From NCBI RefSeq assembly GCF_023806625.1, contig NZ_JAMTDX010000011.1, forward strand, positions 91,838-155,837: a stretch of DNA of 64,000 nt, given 5' to 3'. Within the stretch, counting starts at the first letter, position 1. Every line of letters starts with the position of its first letter. Below are positions 54,201-64,000 of this stretch, one piece after another. The stretch comes from Accumulibacter sp. Its GTDB lineage: Bacteria > Pseudomonadota > Gammaproteobacteria > Burkholderiales > Rhodocyclaceae. A program made the position numbers and the translations under genes. The notes under the pieces were generated by a model that was not told where the DNA came from, ran no database searches, and saw only the letters and a list, made by a program, of their open reading frames with translations.

Positions 54201-54490
54201 CCTCGCTGGCCTTCATTTTCGGCGTCCTGCCGCTGGCCCTGTCGACCGGCGCCGGGGCCGGCGCGCGCCATTCGGTCGGCACCGGCGTGATGGGCGGGAT
54301 GATCGCCGCGACGCTGCTCGCCGTCTTCCACGTGCCGCTGTTCTTCAAGGTGCTCTACGACCGGAAGATCGTCGAGCGGCGCTCGCACGACGAACTGCTC
54401 GACGAGGTCCGCCACCTGTCCCACGGCGCGGCGCCCACCGGGAACGCGGCCGAGCGCGCGAGCGGAGCCGGCGAAGGAGGCCCGCGATGA
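51260..54490 (+). CDS. acrB: RND multidrug efflux pump inner-membrane transporter (AcrB/MexB family)
   Basis: Proton-driven HAE1-type transporter that exports drugs, detergents and similar compounds. The 1076 residues carry 12 membrane helices and two large periplasmic loops. Diagnostic stretches are [21 protein letters not shown] at the N-terminus, [12 protein letters not shown], the helix-4 proton-relay [22 protein letters not shown] with paired Asp, and [14 protein letters not shown] near 950. Length slightly exceeds E. coli AcrB (1049), with extra Ala/Glu residues at the C-terminus. The stop overlaps the next start (ATGA). Confidence 0.96.
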   Translation: [1076 protein letters not shown]

Positions 54491-55902
54491 GCCGGCGGCT
54501 GTGCGCCTGTGTCGCAGCTGTGGCGATCGCCCTCGTCGGCTGCCAGGCGACGCCGACCGCGCCTCCGGCGCTCGACCTGCCGCCGGCCACGGCCGAAACG
54601 TCGCCCGATCTCGAGCGCTGGTGGCTGCTCTTCGACGATCCGGGGCTGACCGCGCTGATCGACGAGGCGCTCGCCCACAACCTCGACCTGCAGGCGGCGA
54701 TCGCCCGCGTCGACCTCGCCCGGGCCAACCTGCTGCTCGCCCAGTCACCGCTCTACCCGAGCGCCAACCTTGCCGCCGACGTCAACCGGACGCGCCAGAC
54801 GCTGGTCGGTTCGCAGCCGCTGCCCGCCGGTTTCAACCCGCTGAACGACAACGCCCGCGTCGGCGTGCGCGCTGCCTACGAGGTCGACGTCTGGGGACGC
54901 TACCGCCAGGGGGCCGAGGCTGCGCGCAACGAACTGCTGGCCAGCGAATACGCGCGGGCCAGCGTGCGCACCGCGGTCGCCGCCGAGACCGCGCGGATCT
55001 ACTTCGGGCTGCTCGCTGGCGACGCCGAAGTCGATCTGTTGCGCGCGACGCTGCGCTCGCGCGACGAGACCGTCGAGCTGCAGACGAAGCTCTACCGGGC
55101 CGGGCTCATCGGCGACTACGATCTGCAACGGGCCGAGGCCGAGCGCGCTTCGGTTGCCGCGAACCTGGCGCTCGCCGAGCGCACTGTCGGTAGTTACGAG
55201 ACCGCGCTCGCGGCGATCGTCGGCCGCTCGCCGCGCGAGGTGTTCGCGCCGCAGATCGAGCGCCACGTCAAGGAAGCGCGGCTGCTCGGCGTTCCCGAGG
55301 TTCCTCCGGGGCTGCCCGCCGACCTGCTCGAACGGCGTCCGGACATCCGCGCAGCCGAAGCGCGGATCGCCGCGGCGAGCCTGCGCATCGACGCGGCACG
55401 CGCCCAGTATTTCCCGTCGCTGGCGCTGACGGCTTCGTATGGCTCCGAGTCGGCGGCGCTCGCCGACCTGTTCACCGGCCCGGCGCTGGCCTGGGGAATC
55501 GCCGGGGCGGTGCTCCAGCCACTGATCGGTCTCAAGGCGATCGAGGCCAGCGTCCAGGCCGAGACGGCGCGCCGCGAAGCGGCGCTGGTCGCCTACGTGC
55601 AGACCGTCCAGACCGCGTTTCGCGAGGCCCGCGACGCGCTGGTCGCCAACCGGACGATGCACGACGCGCTGGTCGCACAGGGCGAGCGCGCGGGCAGACT
55701 CGAAGCCTCGCTCAAGCTCGCCGACCTGCGTTACCGCGCGGGCTATTCGGGCTACATCGAGGTGCTCGACGCGCAGCGCCAGCTCTTGCAGGCGCAGACG
55801 TTGCAGATCCTCGCCGCTCGCGACGTGCGCTTCGCGCTCGTCGACCTGGCCAGGGCGATGGGCGGCGGCTGGGATTACCGGGCGGACGCAGCGGCGCGCT
55901 GA
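54487..55902 (+). CDS. RND efflux outer-membrane channel lipoprotein (NodT/OprM family)
   Basis: TolC-like outer-membrane component completing the tripartite pump. The 471 residues start with a lipoprotein signal ending LVGC (Cys near 19). They contain the two OEP repeats, with typical WWLLFDDPGLTALIDEALAHNLDL, AAYEVDVWGRYR near 130, LPADLLERRPDIRAAEARIAAA near 275, and a closing RYRAGYSGYIEVLDAQRQLL. Translation is coupled to the pump gene by a 4-base overlap. Confidence 0.95.
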   Translation: MSRRLCACVAAVAIALVGCQATPTAPPALDLPPATAETSPDLERWWLLFDDPGLTALIDEALAHNLDLQAAIARVDLARANLLLAQSPLYPSANLAADVNRTRQTLVGSQPLPAGFNPLNDNARVGVRAAYEVDVWGRYRQGAEAARNELLASEYARASVRTAVAAETARIYFGLLAGDAEVDLLRATLRSRDETVELQTKLYRAGLIGDYDLQRAEAERASVAANLALAERTVGSYETALAAIVGRSPREVFAPQIERHVKEARLLGVPEVPPGLPADLLERRPDIRAAEARIAAASLRIDAARAQYFPSLALTASYGSESAALADLFTGPALAWGIAGAVLQPLIGLKAIEASVQAETARREAALVAYVQTVQTAFREARDALVANRTMHDALVAQGERAGRLEASLKLADLRYRAGYSGYIEVLDAQRQLLQAQTLQILAARDVRFALVDLARAMGGGWDYRADAAAR

Positions 55903-55909
55903 CGGCCAA

Positions 55910-56137
55910 TCAGTCGCGCGGTCGCCCGGGTGGCCCCGAGTCGCTGCGCAGCGTCAGCGCGAAGAGCAGCAGGAAGCAGCCGACCAGCAAACCGGCGATC
56001 GAGGCGATCAGCAAAGTCCCGAGCTGGAACGAGCCGGCGTAAAAATTGCCGGCGAGGCGCATCGCGCCCGCATAGACGCAGAGCAGCACGGCGCCAAGAC
56101 CCGCGCAACGCCCGAGGAGGACCAGAAAATCGCGCAT
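55910..56137 (-). CDS. Small two-helix membrane protein of unknown function
   Basis: A 75-residue protein with two membrane segments (about 5-25 and 34-60), a short Gly/Asn-containing loop (RLAGNFYAGSFQLG) and a charged tail ending PPGRPRD. AAAGGGAA precedes the ATG, and a longer upstream frame was rejected. It is convergent with the efflux operon, ending 7 bp from the channel gene's stop. No family is recognised; it may be a small conserved inner-membrane protein. Confidence 0.6.
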   Translation of the reverse strand: MRDFLVLLGRCAGLGAVLLCVYAGAMRLAGNFYAGSFQLGTLLIASIAGLLVGCFLLLFALTLRSDSGPPGRPRD

Positions 56138-56379
56138 CTTTTCCCTTTCCGAATGCCCTGCGCCGGCGACCGCAGCCGCCCGGGCCGGCGATGCAGCCCG
56201 ATCCGGGCCGCGCGCCGGGCAGCGGCCCCAGACGGACGATTGTAAGCGAGCAGGCGAGCGAGTCAACAAGGCTTTCGCCTGCTCAGCGGCCAGACCGGTC
56301 GTTTGACCGGTCGGCCAAGATCGCCGATACTGGGCCAGTTCGAGCAGGATCCGTCCATCCTGGAGGAGCCTCAGCCGCC

Positions 56380-57135
56380 ATGCGCATTCGCCGTCTCTTC
56401 CTGAACCGCCTCGTCGCGCTATCCGAGCCCGTCGACGCCGTCGTGGTCATCGACGTGCTGCGCTCGTTCACCACCGCAGCGTACGCTTTCGCCGCCGGGG
56501 CGAGCACGATCTATCCGGTCGAGACGATCGCCGGGGCGTTCCGTCTGCAACGCCGCGTTCCCGACGCGCTGACCACCGGAGCAATCGGCGGTGGCGATCC
56601 GATCCCCGGGTTCGATTACGGCAATTCGCCGTCGGCCCTGCTCGGGGCGTCCTTCGCCGGACGCCCGCTGATCCAGACGACTGCCGCCGGGGTCCGCGGC
56701 CTGACGCGCTTCCGCGGGGCGCGCGTGCTCTTCGCGGGGAGCCTGGTCCTCGGGCGGGCGACGGCACGTGCGCTGCTTGAGCGTCAGCCCGAGGAGGTGT
56801 GTCTGGTGGTCACCGGCGAGTGGGTCGACCGCGACGGAGACGAGGACATCGCCTGCGCCGACTACATCGAGGCGCTGCTTCGGGGCGAGAATCCCGATCC
56901 ACAGCTCTACGCCGCGCGTGTGCGCGACTCCGACTTCGGTCGCCGCTTCCAGGCGGACGACAACCCGAACCTGCCGGCGAGCGATCTCGCGCTCTGCGCA
57001 CAGCCCGACCGCTTCGACTTCGCGCTGCTCGTGACGCACAGCGACGGGCGACTGCAACTCGAGCGCACGCGCCCGGGCGGCGAACTGCGCCACGGTCTCC
57101 GGCTGACCGAGAGCAGCACGCCGGCACTCGTCTGA
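56380..57135 (+). CDS. comB: 2-phosphosulfolactate phosphatase (ComB) family protein
   Basis: A 251-residue Mg2+-dependent acid phosphatase-fold protein. Named members remove phosphate from 2-phosphosulfolactate in coenzyme M synthesis, but many bacteria without coenzyme M have homologues. Motifs visible are VVVIDVLRSFTTAAYAFAAGA near residue 20, GNSPSALLGASFAGRPLIQTTAAG near 83, and VTGEWVDRDGDEDIACADYI near 145. GGAGGAG lies a little far (9-12 bases) from ATG 56380. No other sulfonate genes are nearby, so the substrate is uncertain. Confidence 0.82.
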   Translation: MRIRRLFLNRLVALSEPVDAVVVIDVLRSFTTAAYAFAAGASTIYPVETIAGAFRLQRRVPDALTTGAIGGGDPIPGFDYGNSPSALLGASFAGRPLIQTTAAGVRGLTRFRGARVLFAGSLVLGRATARALLERQPEEVCLVVTGEWVDRDGDEDIACADYIEALLRGENPDPQLYAARVRDSDFGRRFQADDNPNLPASDLALCAQPDRFDFALLVTHSDGRLQLERTRPGGELRHGLRLTESSTPALV

Positions 57136-57226
57136 CCCGCCGGCGTTCTTCGCCGAGGCGCAGACTCCCGCGCCGCTTTTGATAGAATCGCGCCTTCCCT
57201 TGACCCGTCTGCTCACGGAGTCCGCC

Positions 57227-57847
57227 GTGCACATCGTCTGTCTCGACCTCGAAGGCGTGCTGGTTCCCGAGATCTGGATCGAGTTCGCTACGCGCACGGG
57301 AATTCCCGAGCTTCGCCGGACGACCCGCGACGAACCCGATTACGACAAGCTGATGAAACTCCGTCTGGCGATCCTCGCCGAGCACCGCCTCGGGTTGCCC
57401 GACATCCAGCGGGTCATCGCCGCGATGGGCCCGATGGACGGCGCTCGCGCGTTCGTCGACGAACTGCGCGAGGACTATCAGCTGATCATCCTCTCGGACA
57501 CCTTCTACGAATTCGCCCATCCGCTGATGCGCCAGCTGGGTTGGCCGACGCTGTTCTGCCACAGTCTCGAGGCCGACAGCGAGGGCCGGCTGGTCAGCTA
57601 CCGCCTGCGCATGCACGACCAGAAGCGCGAGGCCGTGCGGCGACTCAAGGAACTGCGCTTCACGGTCGTCGCCGCCGGCGATTCGTACAACGACACGGCA
57701 ATGCTCGGCGAGGCCCACGCCGGAATCCTCTTTCGTCCGCCCGAGAAGGTGATTCGCGACTTCCCGCAGTATCCGGTGACTCGCTCTTACGCCGAGCTGC
57801 GCAGCGAGATCGACCGAGCCTTCTCGGCCCACGCCGCCAGAGCCTGA
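57227..57847 (+). CDS. thrH: Phosphoserine phosphatase / phosphoserine:homoserine phosphotransferase ThrH
   Basis: HAD-fold enzyme that dephosphorylates phosphoserine and can pass the phosphate to homoserine. The 206 residues match ThrH in length. The first HAD motif is the ThrH-type D7-L-E9-G-V rather than DxDxT. The remaining motifs are LSDTFYEFAHPLM near 93, the lysine region RMHDQKREAV near 130, and AAGDSYNDTAMLGEA near 150. GTG 57227 has GGAG six bases upstream; a longer TTG frame was rejected. It is 6 bp before purU, so co-transcribed. Confidence 0.93.
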   Translation: MHIVCLDLEGVLVPEIWIEFATRTGIPELRRTTRDEPDYDKLMKLRLAILAEHRLGLPDIQRVIAAMGPMDGARAFVDELREDYQLIILSDTFYEFAHPLMRQLGWPTLFCHSLEADSEGRLVSYRLRMHDQKREAVRRLKELRFTVVAAGDSYNDTAMLGEAHAGILFRPPEKVIRDFPQYPVTRSYAELRSEIDRAFSAHAARA

Positions 57848-57853
57848 ACGGCG

Positions 57854-58726
57854 ATGTACGCGCGGCGCTTCTACACGCTCTCCGGCTCGTGTCCCGATCA
57901 GGTGGGGATCATCGCCCGCGTCTCGGGTTTCATCGCCCGGAATGGCGGCTGGATCCTCGCCTCGAGCTACCACGCCGACCACGGCAACGGCGACTCGGGT
58001 GGGCGCTATTTCATGCGCATGGAGGTGAAGGCCGATTCGCTGCCTTTTCACCTCTTCGAATTCCGCGAGCGTTTCCGCCCACTCGCCGAAGAGTTGTCGA
58101 TGGACTGGAAGATCAGCGACTCGTCGGTCAAACGTCGCGTGGTGGTCATGGTCAGCAAGCAGGAGCACTGCCTCTACGACCTGCTCGCCCGCTGGCAGGC
58201 GCGCGAGCTCGACATCGAGATTCCCTGCGTGATCGCCAATCACGACACCTTCCGCTCCTTCGTCGAATGGCACGGGATTCCCTTCCATTACGTGCCGGTG
58301 AGACCCGAAAGCCGTGACGCGGCGAACGCCGAGATCGCGCGCATCTTCGAGGAAGTCAAGGGCGACACGATCGTCCTCGCGCGCTACATGCAGATTCTGC
58401 CGTCGGACTTCTGCGAGCGCTATCCCGGCCAGATCATCAACATCCATCATTCGTTCCTGCCGAGCTTCGTCGGCGCGCGGCCCTACCACCAGGCGTACCA
58501 ACGCGGCGTCAAGCTGATCGGCGCGACCTGTCATTACGTGACCCCCGATCTCGACCAGGGGCCGATCATCGAACAGGACGTCATCCGCATCGATCACTCC
58601 GACTCGGTCGATGACATGGTCCGCTACGGCAAGGACATCGAGAAGGCCGTCCTCGCCCGCGGACTGCGCTACCACCTCGAGGATCGCGTGTTGGTGCACG
58701 CCAACAAGACGGTGATCTTCCGGTGA
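57854..58726 (+). CDS. purU: Formyltetrahydrofolate deformylase
   Basis: Hydrolyses 10-formyl-tetrahydrofolate to formate and tetrahydrofolate, balancing one-carbon pools. The 290 residues consist of an N-terminal ACT-like domain (about 5-85; SCPDQVGIIARVSGFIARNGG) and a formyltransferase-like catalytic domain. That domain has the conserved triad within NIHHSFLPSFVGARPYHQA (about 195) and TCHYVTPDLDQGPIIEQD (about 230). It is linked to thrH, which suggests a serine/one-carbon theme. Confidence 0.96.
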   Translation: MYARRFYTLSGSCPDQVGIIARVSGFIARNGGWILASSYHADHGNGDSGGRYFMRMEVKADSLPFHLFEFRERFRPLAEELSMDWKISDSSVKRRVVVMVSKQEHCLYDLLARWQARELDIEIPCVIANHDTFRSFVEWHGIPFHYVPVRPESRDAANAEIARIFEEVKGDTIVLARYMQILPSDFCERYPGQIINIHHSFLPSFVGARPYHQAYQRGVKLIGATCHYVTPDLDQGPIIEQDVIRIDHSDSVDDMVRYGKDIEKAVLARGLRYHLEDRVLVHANKTVIFR

Positions 58727-58881
58727 GTTGGGGCAGTGAGCCATCCCGGCCGCGGGCAATGCCGGCCGCCTCGCCGAGTGCTGGCCATCGCGCCTGAAAT
58801 GAGCGGCTGGACGCTGGACACGGCGAGCGATCCTGAACCGCGTCCGGACGGTCGCCGGCTGCAATCGGAGCGGCTGCAGCG

Positions 58882-60858
<1,977 letters not shown>

Positions 60859-60870
60859 AGGAGCGCAAAG

Positions 60871-61296
60871 ATGAAGTACGAACTGGCCGAATGGTCCCCG
60901 AAAATCGAGGTGGGTCTGCCGGCGATCGACACCCAGCACCGTCAGCTGTTCGATCTCGCCGCGACTTTTCACGGCAACGGCGATCAGATCCGCGTGCTCA
61001 CGTCTCTGGCCATGCTCACCGAGTACGTCAAGGTGCATTTCCGCGAGGAGGAGGAGATGATGGCCGCCTGCGGATACCCTGGTCTCGAGGCGCATCGCCG
61101 GCTGCACGGGGAGTTTCGCCGGATGCTCTTCGAACTGTTCGAGAACGCCAAGCAGATGACCCTCGACGAAATCGCCGATGAGGTCAAGTTTCTGATCAAC
61201 GGCTGGTTCTACCAGCACATCCTGGTCGCCGACTTTGCCTACGTCCCGAGCGTCAAGGCGATGACCGCCAATCCGCCCGCAACCGACGCCGGCTGA
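60871..61296 (+). CDS. Bacteriohemerythrin
   Basis: O2-binding di-iron four-helix-bundle protein. The 141-residue single-domain form has all expected ligands: H23 (TQHRQLFD), H56 and E60 (HFREEE), H75 and H79 (HRRLH), H116 and D121 (HILVADF). Such proteins buffer or deliver oxygen, or sense it. It lies 12 bp downstream of the ABC-F gene with AGGAG upstream of its start, so it is probably co-transcribed. It is followed by a gap and a c-di-GMP cyclase gene. Confidence 0.95.
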   Translation: MKYELAEWSPKIEVGLPAIDTQHRQLFDLAATFHGNGDQIRVLTSLAMLTEYVKVHFREEEEMMAACGYPGLEAHRRLHGEFRRMLFELFENAKQMTLDEIADEVKFLINGWFYQHILVADFAYVPSVKAMTANPPATDAG

Positions 61297-61601
61297 GAGC
61301 CGGTCGGGAGTTCCCCCCCGGCGAGCCGACGAAGCAGCCTTCCGGAGCGATCGGCACGACCCGGGCGACCGGGCAAGTCCGCTCATCGCCCGCGCTCCGG
61401 CTTCGTGGCCAGCCCCCTGAACAGCTGCACAAGCCTTCGTGAGATCCTTCACTCGACCGACGGCGGCAGCCGACTAGCATTCGGACCTGGGGAAGCGTTC
61501 TTCGCACGGCAGCCGAACTGCCCTGCGACGACCGGGAAGACCGGGCAAGGCCAGTCTCGCCCGCTTCGCCCTGCCCATCGAACTGCCGAGGACGCGCGTC
61601 C
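61297..61601 (+). other. 305-bp intergenic region with an imperfect direct repeat
   Basis: No gene is evident. Two related stretches share ACCGGGCAAG and TCGCCCGC at similar spacing (61358-61392 and 61528-61562). The region presumably holds the promoter of the diguanylate cyclase gene, but no clear -35/-10 pair is seen. Confidence 0.4.
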
Positions 61602-63443
61602 ATGAAGGTGCTGCAAGCGCTGTCGCTACGACAGCGGCTCACCGTGCCGTACGTATTCCTGATTCTGCTGCTCTGCGCGGTCACCGGCGCCGCTTCGTAC
61701 GCGACGAGGCGAGCCGCCGTCGAGGGACTGCAGCAGCAATGGCTCGCCGAGCGGGTTGCGCGAAGCGCCGAAACCGTCCAGCGGCATGTCGGCGCTGCCG
61801 CCAACGTCCTCGATGTCGCACTCCCGGCCACGCTGCCACCAGCGAAGGGCCTGGTTGGCGAGCTCGACAGTCTGCCCCTGCGCTTGTTCCAGGCGGCGTC
61901 GCTTCATCCCGACGGTGACGGATGGGCCTATTACACTGACCGCCACGGACACGTCCTCGGTGTGGCGCGCTCCCCCGCGGGCGAGGCCGAAGTGCTCGTC
62001 GGCTCGCCCCAGGATGGACAGCGAAGCCTCCTCCGCTCGCCCGCAGCCGACGGCGGAGCGCGCCGCATCGACCACCAGGCGGCGCCAGCGGAGGCGCGCG
62101 TCGAGCCGTGGTTGACGCTGGTCAGTGGGTCGCCCGGCGAGCGCTGGACGGCACCCCACGTCGCTCCGCGGAATGACGCGCGGGTGATCACGCTGGCGCG
62201 GCGGGTCGATGACTCGAGCGGCCATTTTCAGGGAGTCGTGGCCACCGACGTAGCACTCGCAGGAATCGACGCCCTGCTCCGCTCGCTGGCGCTGCCCGCC
62301 GGCGCCGTCGCCCTGATCGTCGATGCCCACGGCGAGCTGATCGCCACCTCACGGGCGCCATCCCGTTCCGTGCAGGGCGGCGGGACGGTGGCCCGGCCGG
62401 ACGACGCCGTTCGCGACGACCCGCTGATCGCCGCGAGCCAACAGGAACTCGGCCGGCTGGAGGCCGCTCCGGCCGGCGCACCATTGCCCCGCGTACTCGC
62501 CTTCGAGGCCGCCGATGGGCAGGAAGTCACCGCAGCCGCCGTGCGCCTGCACGACGCCGCCGGACTCGACTGGACGGTCGTCGTCGCGCTGCCGAGCAGC
62601 GCTCTCCCGGGAGATCCGGGTCGAAGCATACTGCAGGCCGTCCTGTTGACCGTGGTCGCCGCGCTGCTCACCCTGCTCCTCGGCCTCGCCGTCTACTCGG
62701 TGGTCGCCGCCGACCTCCAGCGGCTTTCTGGCGCAGCGCGTCGCTTCGGCAGCGGCGAGCGCGAAGCGGACTTCGACGTCGCGCGCAGTGACGAAATCGG
62801 TGACCTCGCCCGCAGCTTCAGGGCCATGCACGATCGCCTGCTCAGCGACCGGCTGACCGGCCTGGCCAACCGGGAAGCCTTCCTGCGCCGTGTCGACGAA
62901 CGCCTCTTCCAGCAGCGCGATCTCCCCGAGCCCCGCCCCTTCGCGGTCCTGTTCATCGACCTCAACGACTTCAAGCACATCAACGACAGTTTCGGCCACG
63001 ACGTCGGCGACCGCGTCCTGCGCGAAATGGCGCAGCGCATGCTGGCCGGCCTGCGCAGTCGCGACCTCGTCGCCCGCTACGCCGGCGACGAGTTCGTCGT
63101 CCTGCTCGACACCGTGCGCAACCGACGCGACGCCGAGCAGGCGCGCGGCAAGCTCGAACAGCTCCTCGGCGGGCCGTTGCAGGCGACCGATGCGCTCGGT
63201 CCGGCCGGCGCATCGGGCGCATCGGTCGGTCTGTCGATGTATCCCGAAGATGGCCAGGACGTCGACTCGCTGGTCAGACGCGCCGACGCCGACATGTATC
63301 GGCGCAAGAACAGGCGCAGTCGCCCAGCGGGCCAGCCGTCCCGAGAGAAGCGCCCTGCACCCTGCAGCCCGGTGAGCGAGCCGGATCGGGTGACGGCGGC
63401 AACGACCGCACGCAGAGCACAGACACAGTCTACGCCGGCATGA
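61602..63443 (+). CDS. Membrane diguanylate cyclase (dCache-HAMP-GGDEF)
   Basis: Makes cyclic di-GMP in response to a periplasmic signal. The 613 residues comprise a membrane helix (about 15-35), a double-Cache-like periplasmic domain (about 40-340), a second helix (about 345-370), HAMP (about 372-420), and a GGDEF domain (about 422-585). The active site reads Ala-Gly-Asp-Glu-Phe near 493, an accepted variant, and an RxxD inhibitory site (RSRD) lies five residues before the RYAGDEF block. The C-terminal 40 residues are low complexity. The signal is unknown. Confidence 0.92.
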   Translation: MKVLQALSLRQRLTVPYVFLILLLCAVTGAASYATRRAAVEGLQQQWLAERVARSAETVQRHVGAAANVLDVALPATLPPAKGLVGELDSLPLRLFQAASLHPDGDGWAYYTDRHGHVLGVARSPAGEAEVLVGSPQDGQRSLLRSPAADGGARRIDHQAAPAEARVEPWLTLVSGSPGERWTAPHVAPRNDARVITLARRVDDSSGHFQGVVATDVALAGIDALLRSLALPAGAVALIVDAHGELIATSRAPSRSVQGGGTVARPDDAVRDDPLIAASQQELGRLEAAPAGAPLPRVLAFEAADGQEVTAAAVRLHDAAGLDWTVVVALPSSALPGDPGRSILQAVLLTVVAALLTLLLGLAVYSVVAADLQRLSGAARRFGSGEREADFDVARSDEIGDLARSFRAMHDRLLSDRLTGLANREAFLRRVDERLFQQRDLPEPRPFAVLFIDLNDFKHINDSFGHDVGDRVLREMAQRMLAGLRSRDLVARYAGDEFVVLLDTVRNRRDAEQARGKLEQLLGGPLQATDALGPAGASGASVGLSMYPEDGQDVDSLVRRADADMYRRKNRRSRPAGQPSREKRPAPCSPVSEPDRVTAATTARRAQTQSTPA

Positions 63444-64000
63444 ACCAGCGCTGCCCGTCCTCGACGATTTCGCGCAACGGATAGCCGTAGAGAGCGCTCA
63501 GCGACTCGCTGGTGATCACCTCGCCACAGCGACCGTGCCGCGTCGTCCCGTCGCCGAACATCAGCAGCGCGTGAGTGCAGAAGCGCGCCGCCAGACCGGG
63601 CTCATGGAGGACCATCACGCAGGTCGCCGGCTGATCGAGCGCGAGTCGGGCGAACAGCTCGAGCAGCGCCATCTGGTGATTGAGGTCGAGGTGAGCCAAT
63701 GGCTCGTCGAGCAGGTAAAGGCGCGGCGCCTGGGCGAGCAGCGTGGCGATCGCCAGCCTCTGCCGCTCGCCCCCGGAGAGCGTCCGCGTATCGCGCTGCG
63801 CGAGACCGGCGAGCCCGACCTCGGCCAGCGCCTGGTATGCGATCCGCGCGTCCTCGTCGCTCTCCCAGTCCCAGCGCGCCAGATGCGGATGGCGACCGGT
63901 CAGCGCCGACTCGAGGACCGACGACGAGAACGCGTCGCTTCCGCCTTGCGGCAGCCAGCCGCGAATCCGTGCGCTCGCTCGTGCGCCGAGGCGCGAGTAA
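63430..64000 (-). CDS. ABC transporter ATP-binding protein, cobalamin/iron-siderophore type (partial)
   Basis: The C-terminal 189 residues of an importer ATPase whose N-terminus and Walker A lie outside the window. Present are the ABC signature TLSGGERQRLAIATLLAQ, Walker B LYLLDEPLAHLD, and the switch histidine in VMVLHEPGLAARFC. Then comes a FecE/BtuD-like tail with GRCGEVITSESLSALYGYPL. The sequence resembles BtuD/FecE/HmuV ATPases. The overlap with the diguanylate cyclase gene is 14 bp, tail to tail. The substrate is undetermined. Confidence 0.88.
   Translation of the reverse strand, partial: YSRLGARASARIRGWLPQGGSDAFSSSVLESALTGRHPHLARWDWESDEDARIAYQALAEVGLAGLAQRDTRTLSGGERQRLAIATLLAQAPRLYLLDEPLAHLDLNHQMALLELFARLALDQPATCVMVLHEPGLAARFCTHALLMFGDGTTRHGRCGEVITSESLSALYGYPLREIVEDGQRWFMPA

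Noticed and set aside
51032..54748. A 1238-codon open frame on the minus strand opposite the efflux pump gene
   Set aside because: It is the antisense shadow of a real, strongly conserved RND gene in GC-rich DNA; its product is Arg/Asp/Gln-rich with no domain and no Shine-Dalgarno.

Overview
The window looks like a chromosomal segment of a GC-rich Gram-negative betaproteobacterium, probably in the Rhodocyclales. Evidence includes lipopolysaccharide heptose genes, LapB, an AcrAB-type efflux pump, a fused AroA-Cmk protein, and the gene order gyrA-pheA-hisC-tyrA-aroA/cmk-rpsA-ihfB-lapB-hldE-hldD-cysM. A class I polyphosphate kinase 2 and the clustered TCA genes would suit a 'Candidatus Accumulibacter'-like polyphosphate accumulator, but that placement is inference from gene content only. 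I saw no rRNA, tRNA, CRISPR, transposase or phage genes.

Layout. 1-2.4 kb (minus): branched-chain amino-acid ABC uptake genes (livH, cut by the window edge, and livK) and a small c-type cytochrome. 2.6-9.6 kb: ilvD divergent from lgt, then malonyl-CoA decarboxylase, a VOC epimerase-like protein, ppk2 and a secreted single-Cache protein. 9.9-11.3 kb: a coupled pair of membrane genes, a hexapeptide acyltransferase and a PAP2_C phosphatase. 11.6-26.9 kb (minus): a long housekeeping cluster running from gyrA through aromatic and histidine biosynthesis genes, ribosomal protein S1, IHF-beta, LPS control and heptose genes to cysM and a 3'-5' exonuclease. 27.2-29.8 kb (plus): an FtsH protease and a metallo-hydrolase. 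29.9-41.4 kb (minus): lpdA, sucB, sucA, gltA, sdhE, sdhB, sdhA, sdhD, sdhC and a GntR/HutC regulator. This regulator is divergent from mdh (plus), which is followed by a CitE-like lyase and a MazG-like pyrophosphohydrolase. 44.2-49.4 kb: rlmJ, a nitronate monooxygenase-like flavoprotein, a divergent FolE, a dienoyl-CoA isomerase and rluA. 50-55.9 kb: a complete RND efflux operon. 56-64 kb: comB, thrH, purU, an ABC-F ATPase, bacteriohemerythrin, a Cache-HAMP-GGDEF cyclase and the end of a cobalamin/iron-type ABC ATPase gene.

The genes form a coherent central-metabolism region. 2-oxoglutarate dehydrogenase (SucA, SucB, Lpd), citrate synthase, succinate dehydrogenase with its flavinylation factor, and malate dehydrogenase lie together around one GntR/HutC regulator. 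An AT-rich near-palindrome sits in the divergent control region.

The least explained structure is a family of four intergenic elements (6791-6924, 11398-11640, 44111-44253, 47318-47530). They have terminal inverted repeats resembling GAGGTTGTGAA...TTCACAACCTC, occur in short and long forms, and each abuts or overlaps the stop codon of a gene. They resemble non-autonomous MITE-like elements that settle at gene ends. Other points worth a look are a FolE lacking two catalytic residues, the absence of serC and lapA from their usual positions, paired palindromes upstream of ppk2, and a strong terminator hairpin between sucB and lpdA.
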